This document shows, one piece after another, positions 15,286-24,198 of a DNA stretch of 64,000 nt; position 1 is the stretch's first letter, and each line of letters opens with the position of its first letter. The notes below the pieces were generated by a model. The model did not search any database, was not told the DNA's origin, and saw only the letters and a list, made by a program, of their open reading frames with translations. Position numbers and translations under genes: made by a program. Source of the DNA: CAIOYC01 sp964243985 (lineage in GTDB: Bacteria; Pseudomonadota; Alphaproteobacteria; Caulobacterales; Caulobacteraceae); assembly GCA_964243985.1 (NCBI GenBank), contig CAXTHJ010000002.1, forward strand, positions 51,908 to 115,907, in the 5' to 3' direction.

Positions 15286-16689
15286 ATGCCTTCCTCCGCG
15301 CCGTCGAAATACGACTACGACCTCTTCGTCATCGGCGCAGGATCTGGCGGCGTTCGCGCGGCGCGGGTAGCGGCCATGTCTGGCGCGCGAGTGGCGGTGG
15401 CTGAAGAGGATCGGGTAGGCGGCACCTGCGTCATCCGCGGCTGCGTGCCCAAGAAGTTCATGGTCTACGCCTCAGAGTTCAACCGGCAATTCGAGGTGGC
15501 GGAGGGCTATGGCTGGACCACGGGCGAACGCCGTTTCGACTGGCAAAAGTTCATCGCCGCCAAGGACGTGGAGATCTCACGGCTCTCCGGCATCTATGTC
15601 TCCAACCTCACCAAGGCCGGCGCGGATCTGGTCCACGGCAAGGCGATGTTCCAGGACGCCCACACGCTGCTGGTCAGCGGCCATCACCAGCAGACCGTGA
15701 CGGCGGACAAGGTGCTGATCGCCACAGGCGGTCGCCCGCTGATGCCCAAGGACGTGCCTGGAATCGAGCACTGCATCTCCTCCAACGAAGCCTTCCATCT
15801 TCCGGAATTGCCCAAGTGCATCGTTATTGTCGGCGGCGGTTACATTGCTGTGGAGTTCGCTTGCATCTTTCACGGTCTCGGCGCCGAAGTGACGCTGGTT
15901 TATCGCGGCCCGAACCTGCTGCGCGGCTTCGATGAGGATGTCCGTTCCCATGTAGCCGGCGAGTTGAAGAAGCGGGGACTGAAGGTCGTTCTCGCCTGCG
16001 AGCACGAGCGGATCGAAAAGCGCGAGGATGGCGTCCTGGTCAGCCACATCACCGGCGACATGGCGCTGGAATCCGAGGCGGTGATGTTCGCCACCGGCCG
16101 CGAACCCTACGTGGAGGGGCTGAACCTCGATAAGGCCGGCGTGAAGCTGAACGAGAAGGGCGCGGTGATCGTCGATGAGTTCTCCAAAACCAGCGCCGAC
16201 AACATATGGGCCGTTGGAGATGTTACTGACCGGATCAACCTGACCCCTGTAGCCATCCGCGAAGGCCAAGCATTCGCTCAAACTGAATTTAAAGGTGATC
16301 CGACCACCTTCGACCACAAGGACGTGGCCACCGCCGTCTTCTCCCAGCCCCCCGTCGGCTCCGTGGGCCTAACCGAAGCGCAAGCCCGCCACAAGTTTGG
16401 CAAGGTGGACATCTATCTCTCACGTTTCCGGCCCATGAAGTCGGCTTTTATGAATGGGGATGAGAGCGTCTTGATGAAGCTGGTGGTTGAGTGCGACACC
16501 GAGCGGGTGCTCGGATGTCATATCGTCGGTCCGGAAGGGCCGGAGATCATCCAGATGGCCGCCGTCGCGGTCAAGGCGGGCCTAACTAAGCCACAGTGGG
16601 ACGCCACCTGCGCCCTGCATCCCACCGTCGCTGAAGAACTGGTGACCATGCATGAGAAATACGTGCCCGCCGGATTGTCGATGGCTTGA
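15286..16689 (+). CDS. gor: Glutathione-disulfide reductase
   Basis: 467 residues. Keeps glutathione reduced using NADPH and FAD. The FAD motif 'VIGAGSGGVRAAR', the redox disulfide 'GGTCVIRGCVPKK', and the NADPH Rossmann motif 'GGGYIAVEFACIF' followed by Arg ('YRGPNLLRGFDEDV') suit NADPH preference. The second FAD motif is 'NIWAVGDVTDRINLTPVA', and the C-terminal interface has the catalytic His-Glu pair 'HPTVAEELV'. The Arg-rich NADP pattern and CxxxxC spacing fit glutathione reductase rather than lipoamide dehydrogenase. The TGA overlaps the next ATG by one base. Confidence 0.9.
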   Translation: MPSSAPSKYDYDLFVIGAGSGGVRAARVAAMSGARVAVAEEDRVGGTCVIRGCVPKKFMVYASEFNRQFEVAEGYGWTTGERRFDWQKFIAAKDVEISRLSGIYVSNLTKAGADLVHGKAMFQDAHTLLVSGHHQQTVTADKVLIATGGRPLMPKDVPGIEHCISSNEAFHLPELPKCIVIVGGGYIAVEFACIFHGLGAEVTLVYRGPNLLRGFDEDVRSHVAGELKKRGLKVVLACEHERIEKREDGVLVSHITGDMALESEAVMFATGREPYVEGLNLDKAGVKLNEKGAVIVDEFSKTSADNIWAVGDVTDRINLTPVAIREGQAFAQTEFKGDPTTFDHKDVATAVFSQPPVGSVGLTEAQARHKFGKVDIYLSRFRPMKSAFMNGDESVLMKLVVECDTERVLGCHIVGPEGPEIIQMAAVAVKAGLTKPQWDATCALHPTVAEELVTMHEKYVPAGLSMA

Positions 16690-18026
16690 TGAGCGAGGCC
16701 ATTCCGATCATCGACATGACGCCGTTGTCTGAGGATAAGGCCCCGCTCGTATTCAAGCCGCCTGCGCCAACGCCACTGGAACGCCTCGATAAGGTTTTGG
16801 CCTACTGGCGTGACGCTCTGGCCTTCATCCTGGCGATCTTGACGCCGGTGATCGCCTATGTGGGGAACCTCGGCTTCGCCCCGCTGGCGGCGCTGATCGG
16901 CATTGGCGCCCTGGCGTTTATGGGCCGTAAAGCGACTCCATCCATGGGCGTAGCAATCCTTGTGGCGCTGCTGCTCTGGGCTCTTGCAAGCATGACGTGG
17001 AGCCCGGCCATGCCGCTCCATCCGGATTTTCGCCGCTACAAGAACGTCGAGACTCTGACGGGGATCAAGCTCGTGATGGAACTTGGTTTTTACGCCAGCT
17101 TCGTGGTGGCTCTGCGCCAGGTTTCAGAAACCACCGCCGCCCGCGCTAGTTTGATGCTAGCCGCCGGATTCTCAGCGCTGATGGTGCTGTTGCTGATCGA
17201 AGCTTTGGATGGCGCTTCCATCTATCAGTGGATCAAGCACGCTGCGCATCAAAAGACCCGGTCGGACTTGGCATACCGCAACGTAGCGCGGACGGTCTAT
17301 GTGGCGGTGCTTTTGTTTTGGCCGATCGTGCTTCGACTTCGAGCGGCTTATCTGCCGATCCTGATCGCCATTTTCGTCGGCGGCCTGGGCATCAGCGCCG
17401 GTGTTTTTCGTTTGGATTCGCCCATGCTGGCGCTGGCGCTTGGAGCCCTCACGTTCGTCTCCGTTCAGAAATTTGGGCGTGGAGCGATTTGGGCGCTCCT
17501 GGCGGCGACGGTCATTTATTTTGCGACGGCGCCTCTGGTGGCGAATTTTGGCACCCACCTGTTTCATCCCCATGAATTCCCGGGGCAGATCGGTAAACAG
17601 TCCTGGGCGGCGCGGTTGGATATCTGGCGTTTTGTCTCGGCTGAGATCCTGCAAAACCCGCTTGTAGGCTGGGGCCTTGACGCAAGTCGCGCCTGGCCCA
17701 AAGACATCCCTCTTCATCCACACGACGCGGCGTTACAGCTTTGGCTGGAGCTTGGAGCCTTGGGCGCGGCGCTTGCGGCGCTGTTCTGGGCTTGGCTTTT
17801 CACCCGCATCGCCGCGATGGTGGAGGCGGACCGCAACATGGCAGCTGCCGCCGCCGCCTGCGCCGTCAGCTATCTCAGCATCGGCGCCTTGAGCTTCGGC
17901 GTCTGGCAGGAGTGGTGGTTGGCGGTGGGCGCGGTGGTGATCGTAGTCTGCAGTTTCGTCGCCGCCAGTCGTCGGCTGGACCCGCCCAAGGCGCATGAAT
18001 TTGCCGATCTAGAGCCGATCGTCTGA
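16689..18026 (+). CDS. O-antigen ligase/polymerase family membrane protein
   Basis: 445 residues from the ATG at 16689 (TGATG overlap with gor). About ten membrane segments follow a ~50-residue cytoplasmic lead. Near the C-terminus 'NPLVGWGLDASRAW' and 'PHDAALQLWLELGALG' match the Wzy_C signature (G-x-G ... H-x-H/D ... LQ-x-W-x-E-x-G) of O-antigen ligases and polymerases. It would join or polymerise surface glycan from undecaprenyl carriers at the periplasmic face. Whether it acts as WaaL or as another glycan ligase cannot be told; no other glycan genes are adjacent. Confidence 0.72.
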   Translation: MSEAIPIIDMTPLSEDKAPLVFKPPAPTPLERLDKVLAYWRDALAFILAILTPVIAYVGNLGFAPLAALIGIGALAFMGRKATPSMGVAILVALLLWALASMTWSPAMPLHPDFRRYKNVETLTGIKLVMELGFYASFVVALRQVSETTAARASLMLAAGFSALMVLLLIEALDGASIYQWIKHAAHQKTRSDLAYRNVARTVYVAVLLFWPIVLRLRAAYLPILIAIFVGGLGISAGVFRLDSPMLALALGALTFVSVQKFGRGAIWALLAATVIYFATAPLVANFGTHLFHPHEFPGQIGKQSWAARLDIWRFVSAEILQNPLVGWGLDASRAWPKDIPLHPHDAALQLWLELGALGAALAALFWAWLFTRIAAMVEADRNMAAAAAACAVSYLSIGALSFGVWQEWWLAVGAVVIVVCSFVAASRRLDPPKAHEFADLEPIV

Positions 18027-18113
18027 CCGTCACGCACTGGCGTTGCGCAAAAGTCCTGCCCAAACCCGCCATTAGCGCCTATATGCGCGCCTTTGTTTTC
18101 ACCGACCAAGATC

Positions 18114-19496
18114 ATGACCGACCGCTGGACTCCGCAAACCTGGAGATCGAAGCCCGCCAAGCATGTGCCGGCCGATTATCCTGATATGGCCGCCCTGGAC
18201 GACGTGGAGCAGCGCCTGCGCGCCATGCCGCCGCTCGTCTTCGCGGGTGAGGCGCGCCGGCTGACGGCGCTCCTAGCGGATGTCGCGAACGGCAAGGCGT
18301 TCCTGCTGCAGGGCGGCGATTGCGCCGAGAGCTTCAAGGAGTTCCGCGCCGACAACATTCGCGACACCTTCCGCCTAATCCTGCAGATGGCAGTGGTCTT
18401 GACCTTCGCCGGCGGCAAGCCGGTGGTGAAGGTTGGCCGCATTGCCGGCCAGTTCGCCAAGCCGCGTTCGGAGCCCACCGAAACCATCGACGGCGTGACT
18501 TTGCCCTCCTATCGCGGCGACAACATCAACGGCCAGGCGTTTGAGCTTGCCGAACGGACTCCCAACCCCGAACGGCTGATGCAGGCCTACGGCCAGTCCG
18601 CCGCGACGCTTAATCTTCTCCGCGCCTTTGCCGGCGGCGGCTACGCCGATCTGCACAACATCCACCGCTGGACTCTCGGTTTCGTGGCCGACAGCCCCAA
18701 CGGCGCCCGCTACACCGAGCTTTCTGACAAGATCTCCGAATCCTTGACCTTCATGGCCGCCATCGGCGTGACGCCGGAGACCCACCCCGATCTCCACCGG
18801 GTGGAGTTCTTCACCAGCCACGAAGCGCTGCTGCTCGGCGTCGAGGAGGCCATGACCCGCGTCGATTCCACTTCGGGCGATTGGTACGACACCTCCGCCC
18901 ACATGCTGTGGATCGGCGAGCGCACCCGCGGCCTCGACGGCGCGCACGTGGAGTTCATGAAGGGGATCAAGAACCCCGTCGGCGTGAAGGTCGGCCCGAC
19001 GATGGAGCCGGACGAGCTTCTCCGCCTCATCGACGCCTTGAACCCCAAGAACGAGGCTGGCCGCCTGACCCTGATCGGCCGCTTCGGCTCGGACAAGATC
19101 GCCGCCCGCCTTCCGCGCTTGATGGCGGCCACCGCCAAGGCCGGCAAGCAGGTGGTCTGGTCCACCGATCCCATGCATGGCAACACCCTGAAGGCGACCA
19201 CCGGCTACAAGACCCGCCCGTTCGACCGCATCCTCTCGGAGGTGAAGTCGTTCGTGGAGATCGCGCGGGCGGAGGGCGTTCACCCCGGCGGCGTGCACCT
19301 GGAGATGACCGGCCAGAACGTCACTGAATGCCTCGGCGGCGCGCGGGCGCTCAGCGAGACCGAGCTCGGCGACCGCTACCACACTCATTGCGATCCCCGT
19401 CTGAACGCGGATCAGGCGTTGGAGCTGGCCTTCCTGGTGGCGGAGAAGCTGAAGGCGCAGCGGGAAGCCGACGCGTCGATGGTGGCTGCGGTCTAG
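18114..19496 (+). CDS. Class II (plant-type) DAHP synthase
   Basis: 460 residues. Condenses phosphoenolpyruvate and erythrose-4-phosphate, the first step of aromatic amino acid synthesis. Class II features: 'RPAKH'-like lead ('SKPAKHVPADYPD'), 'LQGGDCAESF' with the metal-binding Cys, 'RWTLGFV', 'TSHEALLLGVEEA', 'STDPMHGNT' and 'GGVHLEMTGQNVTEC'. Length is normal for the family. The ATG at 18114 is preferred over 18093, since the family begins near 'W-P-x-x-W'. Its TAG and the stop of the convergent DUF4188-like gene share one CTAG. Names used elsewhere include aroG/aroF. Confidence 0.93.
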   Translation: MTDRWTPQTWRSKPAKHVPADYPDMAALDDVEQRLRAMPPLVFAGEARRLTALLADVANGKAFLLQGGDCAESFKEFRADNIRDTFRLILQMAVVLTFAGGKPVVKVGRIAGQFAKPRSEPTETIDGVTLPSYRGDNINGQAFELAERTPNPERLMQAYGQSAATLNLLRAFAGGGYADLHNIHRWTLGFVADSPNGARYTELSDKISESLTFMAAIGVTPETHPDLHRVEFFTSHEALLLGVEEAMTRVDSTSGDWYDTSAHMLWIGERTRGLDGAHVEFMKGIKNPVGVKVGPTMEPDELLRLIDALNPKNEAGRLTLIGRFGSDKIAARLPRLMAATAKAGKQVVWSTDPMHGNTLKATTGYKTRPFDRILSEVKSFVEIARAEGVHPGGVHLEMTGQNVTECLGGARALSETELGDRYHTHCDPRLNADQALELAFLVAEKLKAQREADASMVAAV

Positions 19497-19972
19497 CCTC
19501 GTCCGGGTTCCAAACGCTGGCGGGCCGCCTGACGCGCGCCTTGGGCCGGTAAGAGCGAACCGGCGCAACCGAGGCCGTAGGGCGGCATGTTGCTATAGAT
19601 GTTTTCGTAGTGGCCGGGCTTGATAACATAGGTCTCATGCCAGATGCCCACATCGCCGTTGGAACCAACGGCCTTGTTGAACGCCTGCCACGCGGGCAGG
19701 TGCGCTGCTGAGCCGTTCTTCGCATAGGCCTCCAACAGTTCGAAGCTTCGCCAATACTGCACCACGAAGACGTTTCAAAAACCTAAGTGGCTACGGGCAT
19801 GCATCAGGCCAAGGTCAGGCTGCTCAGCCAGCTCGATCAGCATCTTCGGCATAGCGGTGGCGACCGGGCCCCAAGCCCACGGCTTCCACCATCTGTTGAT
19901 GCGCATACCGATTAGGAAGACGACAAACTCGCCCTCAATCTCTGCACAGACCCGCTCCTTGATGACCGTCAT
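19493..19972 (-). pseudogene. DUF4188-type monooxygenase-like gene with in-frame UGA
   Basis: Two open stretches in the same frame (19972-19775 and 19765-19493) encode one DUF4188-like protein, 'MTVIKERVCAEIEGEFVVFLIGMR' side then 'VVQYWRSFELLEAYA' side. Between them the codons read Gly-Phe-TGA-Asn-Val-Phe-Val-Val-Gln-Tyr-Trp. No frameshift is needed: a single GGA-to-TGA change explains the break, and Gly-Phe-Gly is what the family would be expected to have. The rest of both halves looks intact, so the mutation is recent or is a sequencing error. No selenocysteine machinery is in the window, and the family has no known selenocysteine members. Confidence 0.75.
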
Positions 19973-20006
19973 CGTGCAAATGCCCCGCCGAAATAAATAT
20001 ACAGCG

Positions 20007-21155
20007 TTATCGTAACGGGCGGAAAGTCAAGGTTGCAGATATTAAAAGCGCGGCGGAAGCTATCAGCGACGCCAAGCTAAACCCCCCCAGCCGCTCTGCA
20101 AGCCAACCGGCGAAGGCGGGTCCGATCATTTGCCCAAGGCCGAAAGCGGCGGTCATGCGTCCAAACACCCTGGCCGCGTTTGCCGGCTCCGTTTCACGCG
20201 CTGCAACAAGGCCAAGCGCCGTGATCCCCATGTAGGTCCCGCCCAGTAGCAGCGAGGCGGTCACGGCTCCGTCAGCCGTTGGACGCAGAACACTGATCGC
20301 CACGCCGAACGCCTCCACAACACAAGCAAGGGCGAAGGCGCGCCGAACGCCGAGCCTTCGCCCGACCATCGTCCAAAGCCCCACTGATGGGATAGCTGCT
20401 CCACCCACCAGCATCCAGACGTAGGGTCGCACGGGCTCCGCCGCGGGATAGGTCTTGACGATCGCGACGATGAAGGTGGCGGTGACCACGTAACCGAAGC
20501 CGAACAGGCCGTAGGCGATCAGCAACGACAGGGCGCCGGGCTTCGCCTTCACGTCCGAAGCGATGGCGAGGGTCGGGGCGGACGGCGCTTCCGGCGGCAT
20601 GAGCCAGACCACCGCCATGAGGGCGACAACGGTCAGGGCGCCGTTGGCCCACCACATGACGCGCCAACTCAAGCCCGCGCCGCCCATCAGGCTGGTGGCG
20701 ATGGCGGAGATCACGATCGCTGTGCCTACGCCCGCGAAATGCACCGCCGAAAGATTGCCGCGCCCCGCCTGCGCCAGCCGCTGCAGGACGAGACTGGAGC
20801 CGAACACCAGCACGAAGGCGCTGGCGAGACCGCCAAGGCAGCGTAGGGCCATGAACAGGGGGAGACTAAAAGCCAACCCCATTGCGGCCGTTGTTAGGGC
20901 GCTGACCAGCAAGGCGAACAGGAGCCAGGCGCGCGCCGCCCTGCCGAACAGGGGTGCTGTGGCGATCAGGGCGCCGGCGAGGTAACCGGCGAAGTTGGCG
21001 CTGGCGATCCAACCGGCTTGGCTGGTCGTTAGGCTCAGCGCGCCCATCATAGACGGTAGGATCGGCGTATAGACGAAGCGCCCGATCCCAATGGCCGCGC
21101 CTTGGCTGATGGCGCCGGCAAGCGCAAGCTTTAGAGCGGGGGAGGGGCGGTTCAA
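20007..21155 (-). CDS. MFS transporter, YbfB/YjiJ-like
   Basis: 382 residues, twelve probable membrane helices. Typical lead of this subgroup: 'GAISQGAAIGIGRFVYTPILPSMMGALSLT', with the second repeat starting near 'YGLFGFGYVVTATFIVAIV'. Substrates of this subgroup are unknown; export of small molecules is the usual assumption. The gene stands alone: the 34-base gap to the broken DUF4188-like gene contains its end, and its start lies 12 bases from the DUF429-like stop on the same strand, so they may be co-transcribed. Confidence 0.78.
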   Translation of the reverse strand: MNRPSPALKLALAGAISQGAAIGIGRFVYTPILPSMMGALSLTTSQAGWIASANFAGYLAGALIATAPLFGRAARAWLLFALLVSALTTAAMGLAFSLPLFMALRCLGGLASAFVLVFGSSLVLQRLAQAGRGNLSAVHFAGVGTAIVISAIATSLMGGAGLSWRVMWWANGALTVVALMAVVWLMPPEAPSAPTLAIASDVKAKPGALSLLIAYGLFGFGYVVTATFIVAIVKTYPAAEPVRPYVWMLVGGAAIPSVGLWTMVGRRLGVRRAFALACVVEAFGVAISVLRPTADGAVTASLLLGGTYMGITALGLVAARETEPANAARVFGRMTAAFGLGQMIGPAFAGWLAERLGGFSLASLIASAALLISATLTFRPLR

Positions 21156-21167
21156 ATGGTCTTGATC

Positions 21168-22061
21168 CTAGGCCCCAAGGATCCAGCCCTCTTCCCGCTC
21201 AGCGTCCAGCACCGCGTCGGCGGCCATGCCTTTGGTCGGGCCGAAGGCTGGCGCAAGCTTGCCCGCTTCATCCAGCTTGGCGAAATGCTGACAGAGCGCG
21301 CGGACCTGAGCCAGGTCTTTAACGTCGCCGGGGAGCGGTTCGGCCTTCACCATCGAGGGATAAACCTCCGTGGCCACCACGTCGACATTTTCCAGATCGG
21401 CGGCCGTCAGCGTTTTGTAGCCGGTCTCGAACGGCCAGACCTTGAGCGCGTCTCCGCGCGCCGTCTTCAGCCGCCCAACAGCCGGAATGCCGACGATGGC
21501 CTGGCTGCCGACGGTGCCATTTCCGAAAATCTGCCAGATCGGCTTGACGCCGGGAATAGCGATATCGGCGTGGCGCATCACCGGCGGCACGTCGAGACCA
21601 TGCTCCGGCGGCTTTGTGGAGGAGAGCCAGCGCTGCACATCCTTGGGCGGCGATCCCCAGAAGGGACGAGCCTCGTCCGTCATCAGCCGGTTCATCTTAT
21701 TGGCGACGGCGAAGCGGTTGTTGGTGTTATCCTTCTTGTCCACCACGTTGGCCGCGAGGAACGCCCACATCCCGGCCCAACTCTCGTTCTTCAACTTCAG
21801 CGCCGCCCCTGTGCCGCGCGGAAAGCCGAGAGGGAAGTCAAAACCCAACAGGGCTTTTTCGCCGCGCTTCTTCAGATCGTCCAATACGGCGTTCAGTCGA
21901 GTTTCCGCGTCGGCCCGTGTAGGGGTGTTGAAGCTCTCGAACCCGAACTGGAACCGCACGTCGCGCTTCAAGACGCCGATCCAGATGGAATCGGCCCCGG
22001 TCTTCGGCTTGGAGTTGGCGCTCCAATCCACCATCACATAGGCGTTGAACAAGCGCGCCAC
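21168..22061 (-). CDS. DUF429-like protein, predicted RNase H-fold
   Basis: 297 residues. The N-terminus 'VMVDWSANSKPKTGADSIWIG' and the strand 'LLGFDFPLGFPRG' give the two acidic positions of a DUF429-type RNase H-like core, and 'VVATEVYPSMV' is a third family block. Biochemical function is not known; some databases label such proteins as cobalamin or molybdopterin biosynthesis without evidence. It sits upstream of an MFS gene on the same strand, and is divergent from the Gfo/Idh/MocA gene with ~100 bases between starts. Confidence 0.6.
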   Translation of the reverse strand: MARLFNAYVMVDWSANSKPKTGADSIWIGVLKRDVRFQFGFESFNTPTRADAETRLNAVLDDLKKRGEKALLGFDFPLGFPRGTGAALKLKNESWAGMWAFLAANVVDKKDNTNNRFAVANKMNRLMTDEARPFWGSPPKDVQRWLSSTKPPEHGLDVPPVMRHADIAIPGVKPIWQIFGNGTVGSQAIVGIPAVGRLKTARGDALKVWPFETGYKTLTAADLENVDVVATEVYPSMVKAEPLPGDVKDLAQVRALCQHFAKLDEAGKLAPAFGPTKGMAADAVLDAEREEGWILGA

Positions 22062-22158
22062 GATAAACCCTCGACTACTGGTTCGGCCTTCTACAGCGAT
22101 GAAGCGGCGGCGCGAAGGGGCGATTGGAGAAGTTCGCCAACCAGATTAAAAGCCGCCC

Positions 22159-23088
22159 ATGAGCAAGAACATGCGTGCGGTCTTGAAGTGCGGGGTTGCG
22201 GGCGCTGGCGTATTCGGCGGCTACCACGCCAACCAATACGCCAAGCTGCCGGGCGCAAAGCTCGCCGCCGTCTATGACCTGCATTTGGAACGTGCGCAGG
22301 CGATCGCCGGGCCCTTAGGCGGAGAGGCTTTCGACGACCTCGACGCCTTTATCGCGGCTGTCGATCTTGTGTCAGTCACCACCCCCGCCACCACACACGC
22401 CCTGGTCGCCGCGGCGGCTCTGAAAGCTGGACGTCATGCCTATGTGGAGAAGCCCCTGGCTACGACGGTAGAGGACGCCGAGCGACTGTTGGACCTTGCC
22501 GCCAAACAGAGCCTCGTGCTGGCCGTCGGTCACCAGGAGCGGATGGTGTTTCGCGCCATGGGCCTGTTCGACGCGCCGGAGCGCCCGACCTACCTTGAGG
22601 CCGTGCGCAAAGGGACCTGGAGCCCTCGCAACGCTGACGTCTCCTGTGTGCTGGATCTCATGGTCCATGACATCGATCTCGCCTTCGCCCTTGATCTTGC
22701 CGAGGTGATCGCCGTGGAAGCCGTAAGCCGCACCACCCACGGTCCTCTAGCGGACGAGGTTCGGGCCGAGGCGACCTTCGAGAGCGGCCTCACCGCCGTT
22801 TTCGTCGCCTCCCGCATCGCCGAAGCGCGGGACCGGCGGATGCGGCTGGTTTATCCTTCCGGCGAGGTGGAGATCGATTTCTTGGCGCGCACCTTCAAGA
22901 ACACGACGCCGTTCGCTTTGAATTCTAACTTCGCTGATACGCCCATCGGTAAGGACCCACTGGGGTCGGCGCTAAAAGAATTTCTGGCGGTGGTTTCCGG
23001 CGATCACGCCGACCTCCCCGCAGGCCCGAGAGACGGGGTGCGCGCCCTCGATCTCGCGCTCGCGGTGGAGCAGGCGAGCGGCGGCTAA
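22159..23088 (+). CDS. Gfo/Idh/MocA-family oxidoreductase
   Basis: 309 residues. N-terminal Rossmann domain 'GVAGAGVFGGYHANQYAKLPGA' binds NAD(P); 'YVEKPLATTVEDAERLL' is the family EKP motif with the catalytic Lys. The C-terminal domain has 'DLMVHDIDLAFAL' with the family His-Asp. The substrate is probably a sugar, nucleotide sugar or inositol. GnnA, which oxidises UDP-GlcNAc for diamino-sugar lipid A, belongs to this family, so that role is a testable possibility, not a call. No aminotransferase partner lies nearby. Confidence 0.75.
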   Translation: MSKNMRAVLKCGVAGAGVFGGYHANQYAKLPGAKLAAVYDLHLERAQAIAGPLGGEAFDDLDAFIAAVDLVSVTTPATTHALVAAAALKAGRHAYVEKPLATTVEDAERLLDLAAKQSLVLAVGHQERMVFRAMGLFDAPERPTYLEAVRKGTWSPRNADVSCVLDLMVHDIDLAFALDLAEVIAVEAVSRTTHGPLADEVRAEATFESGLTAVFVASRIAEARDRRMRLVYPSGEVEIDFLARTFKNTTPFALNSNFADTPIGKDPLGSALKEFLAVVSGDHADLPAGPRDGVRALDLALAVEQASGG

Positions 23089-23098
23089 GATTTGTTGT

Positions 23099-23416
23099 CT
23101 ACAAACGCCGACGCCGCCAGCCGGTGATGACAATAGGTGGACCGCCGGCGAGACCGAGGTAGAAACCTAGATCATAGGCCGCGCCCGTTCCCTCTTTCTC
23201 ATAGAGGTGCGCGCTCCACGGGATGAGATGCGGCACAACCTTGTTGATGAGTTCGATGATCAGCGTCACCGGTGCAATCAGGCCGTGCCAAATCCCTAGC
23301 ACAAACTGCGTTACTTCCCCGCTCTGGGCGGCATGATGAGAATCTGCCGATCCAGCAGCGCAGGCGCCTAAGGCTAAAAGCGGCAGGAACGCGCAGAAGA
23401 TCATGGCCGGTTTCAT
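23099..23416 (-). CDS. Small putative lipoprotein
   Basis: 105 residues. The signal 'MKPAMIFCAFLPLLALGAC' ends in a lipobox LGAC (Cys19). After a short Ser/His-rich linker come two hydrophobic stretches (about 38-60 and 82-98), unusual for a plain lipoprotein; a membrane-embedded product is also possible. It ends in a basic tail 'WRRRRL'. No family recognised beyond similarity in style to small alphaproteobacterial envelope proteins. Convergent with the Gfo/Idh/MocA gene. Confidence 0.55.
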   Translation of the reverse strand: MKPAMIFCAFLPLLALGACAAGSADSHHAAQSGEVTQFVLGIWHGLIAPVTLIIELINKVVPHLIPWSAHLYEKEGTGAAYDLGFYLGLAGGPPIVITGWRRRRL

Positions 23417-23694
23417 AGGGTCTCCGCAATCCGCCGATGCCCGCTACGGCGAACTGGCATTTGGTTTGAATTGTATGAAGCTGAAGATGGCCACTAACCC
23501 ATCACTCGCGCGGTGTTAAAGCAACGCTTAACAGCGAGCCGAGTTCCTCCGACAAACCTTGCCTCCAATCCGCGCCGCTGATAGGACGCTGCGTTCCGAC
23601 AAAGGCCGCGCGCCAGGGGCCTTAGCCTTCTGGCGCGATGACTGCTGGCGGAAAGCCGAAGCGGCCGCGCCGACCAGCAAAGCCGAACACGCTT

Positions 23695-23770
23695 AGGAGT
23701 GTAGCTCAGCTGGTAGAGCATCGGTCTCCAAAACCGAGGGTCGTGGGTTCGAGTCCCCCCACTCCTGCCA
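23695..23770 (+). tRNA. tRNA-Trp (CCA)
   Basis: Complete cloverleaf: acceptor AGGAGTG/CACTCCT, D arm with AGCTCAGCTGG, anticodon stem TCGGT/ACCGA with loop CTCCAAA (anticodon CCA, tryptophan), T arm with GGTTCGAGTCC, discriminator G and encoded CCA. Position just upstream of secE-nusG is the common bacterial arrangement. Confidence 0.96.
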
Positions 23771-23863
23771 ATAAATTCGCAACTGGTGACGCATCGCGTT
23801 CCGGTTCCCATATCAGGGTCTCGGGCGTATTCCTGAGCCCACGCAAGGATTGAACGAGCCGTT

Positions 23864-24178
23864 ATGGCCAAGGATCAGAGCGCTAACCTCCTGGCGCAGC
23901 GCCGCAAGGCCCAAGCGCTCAAGTCCGCCTCTCTGGCGAAGACGCCAGCGGCGGCCCCCGTCGCGCCCGCTGCACCGAAGAAGCGCACAACGCCGACGCA
24001 GTTCTACAATGAAGTGCGAGCCGAGGCGCGCAAGATCACCTGGACGTCCTGGAAGGAGACTTGGATCACCTCGGTGATGGTGGGCATAATGGTGGTGATC
24101 ACCGCCATCTTCTTCCTGGCCGTGGACGGCGCCTTGAACTTCTTTATTCAGCAACTTTTGAAATTGGCCTCAGGCTGA
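23864..24178 (+). CDS. secE: Preprotein translocase subunit SecE
   Basis: 104 residues. Clamps the SecY channel of the Sec translocon in the inner membrane. An Ala/Pro-rich N-terminal extension (1-40) is followed by the family amphipathic helix 'FYNEVRAEARKITWTSWKET' and one membrane segment ('ITSVMVGIMVVITAIFFLAV'). The single-span form with an extended lead is normal for alphaproteobacteria. 20 bases separate it from nusG. Confidence 0.94.
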   Translation: MAKDQSANLLAQRRKAQALKSASLAKTPAAAPVAPAAPKKRTTPTQFYNEVRAEARKITWTSWKETWITSVMVGIMVVITAIFFLAVDGALNFFIQQLLKLASG

Positions 24179-24198
24179 GACGAGGCTAAGACGAGACG

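Noticed and set aside
18375..19568. 397-residue minus-strand ORF opposite the DAHP synthase gene
   Set aside because: Shadow of aroG; Leu/Gly/His/Arg-rich with no domain.
19772..19774. UGA in the DUF4188-type gene as a selenocysteine codon
   Set aside because: No selenocysteine insertion hairpin was recognised, the expected residue is Gly, and the family has no known selenoproteins.
21156..22277. 373-residue plus-strand ORF
   Set aside because: It lies opposite the DUF429-like gene, is rich in His/Gly/Arg from mirrored codons, and has no recognisable domain.
23638..23853. 71-residue ORF across tRNA-Trp
   Set aside because: Its middle is simply the translated tRNA, a common false ORF.
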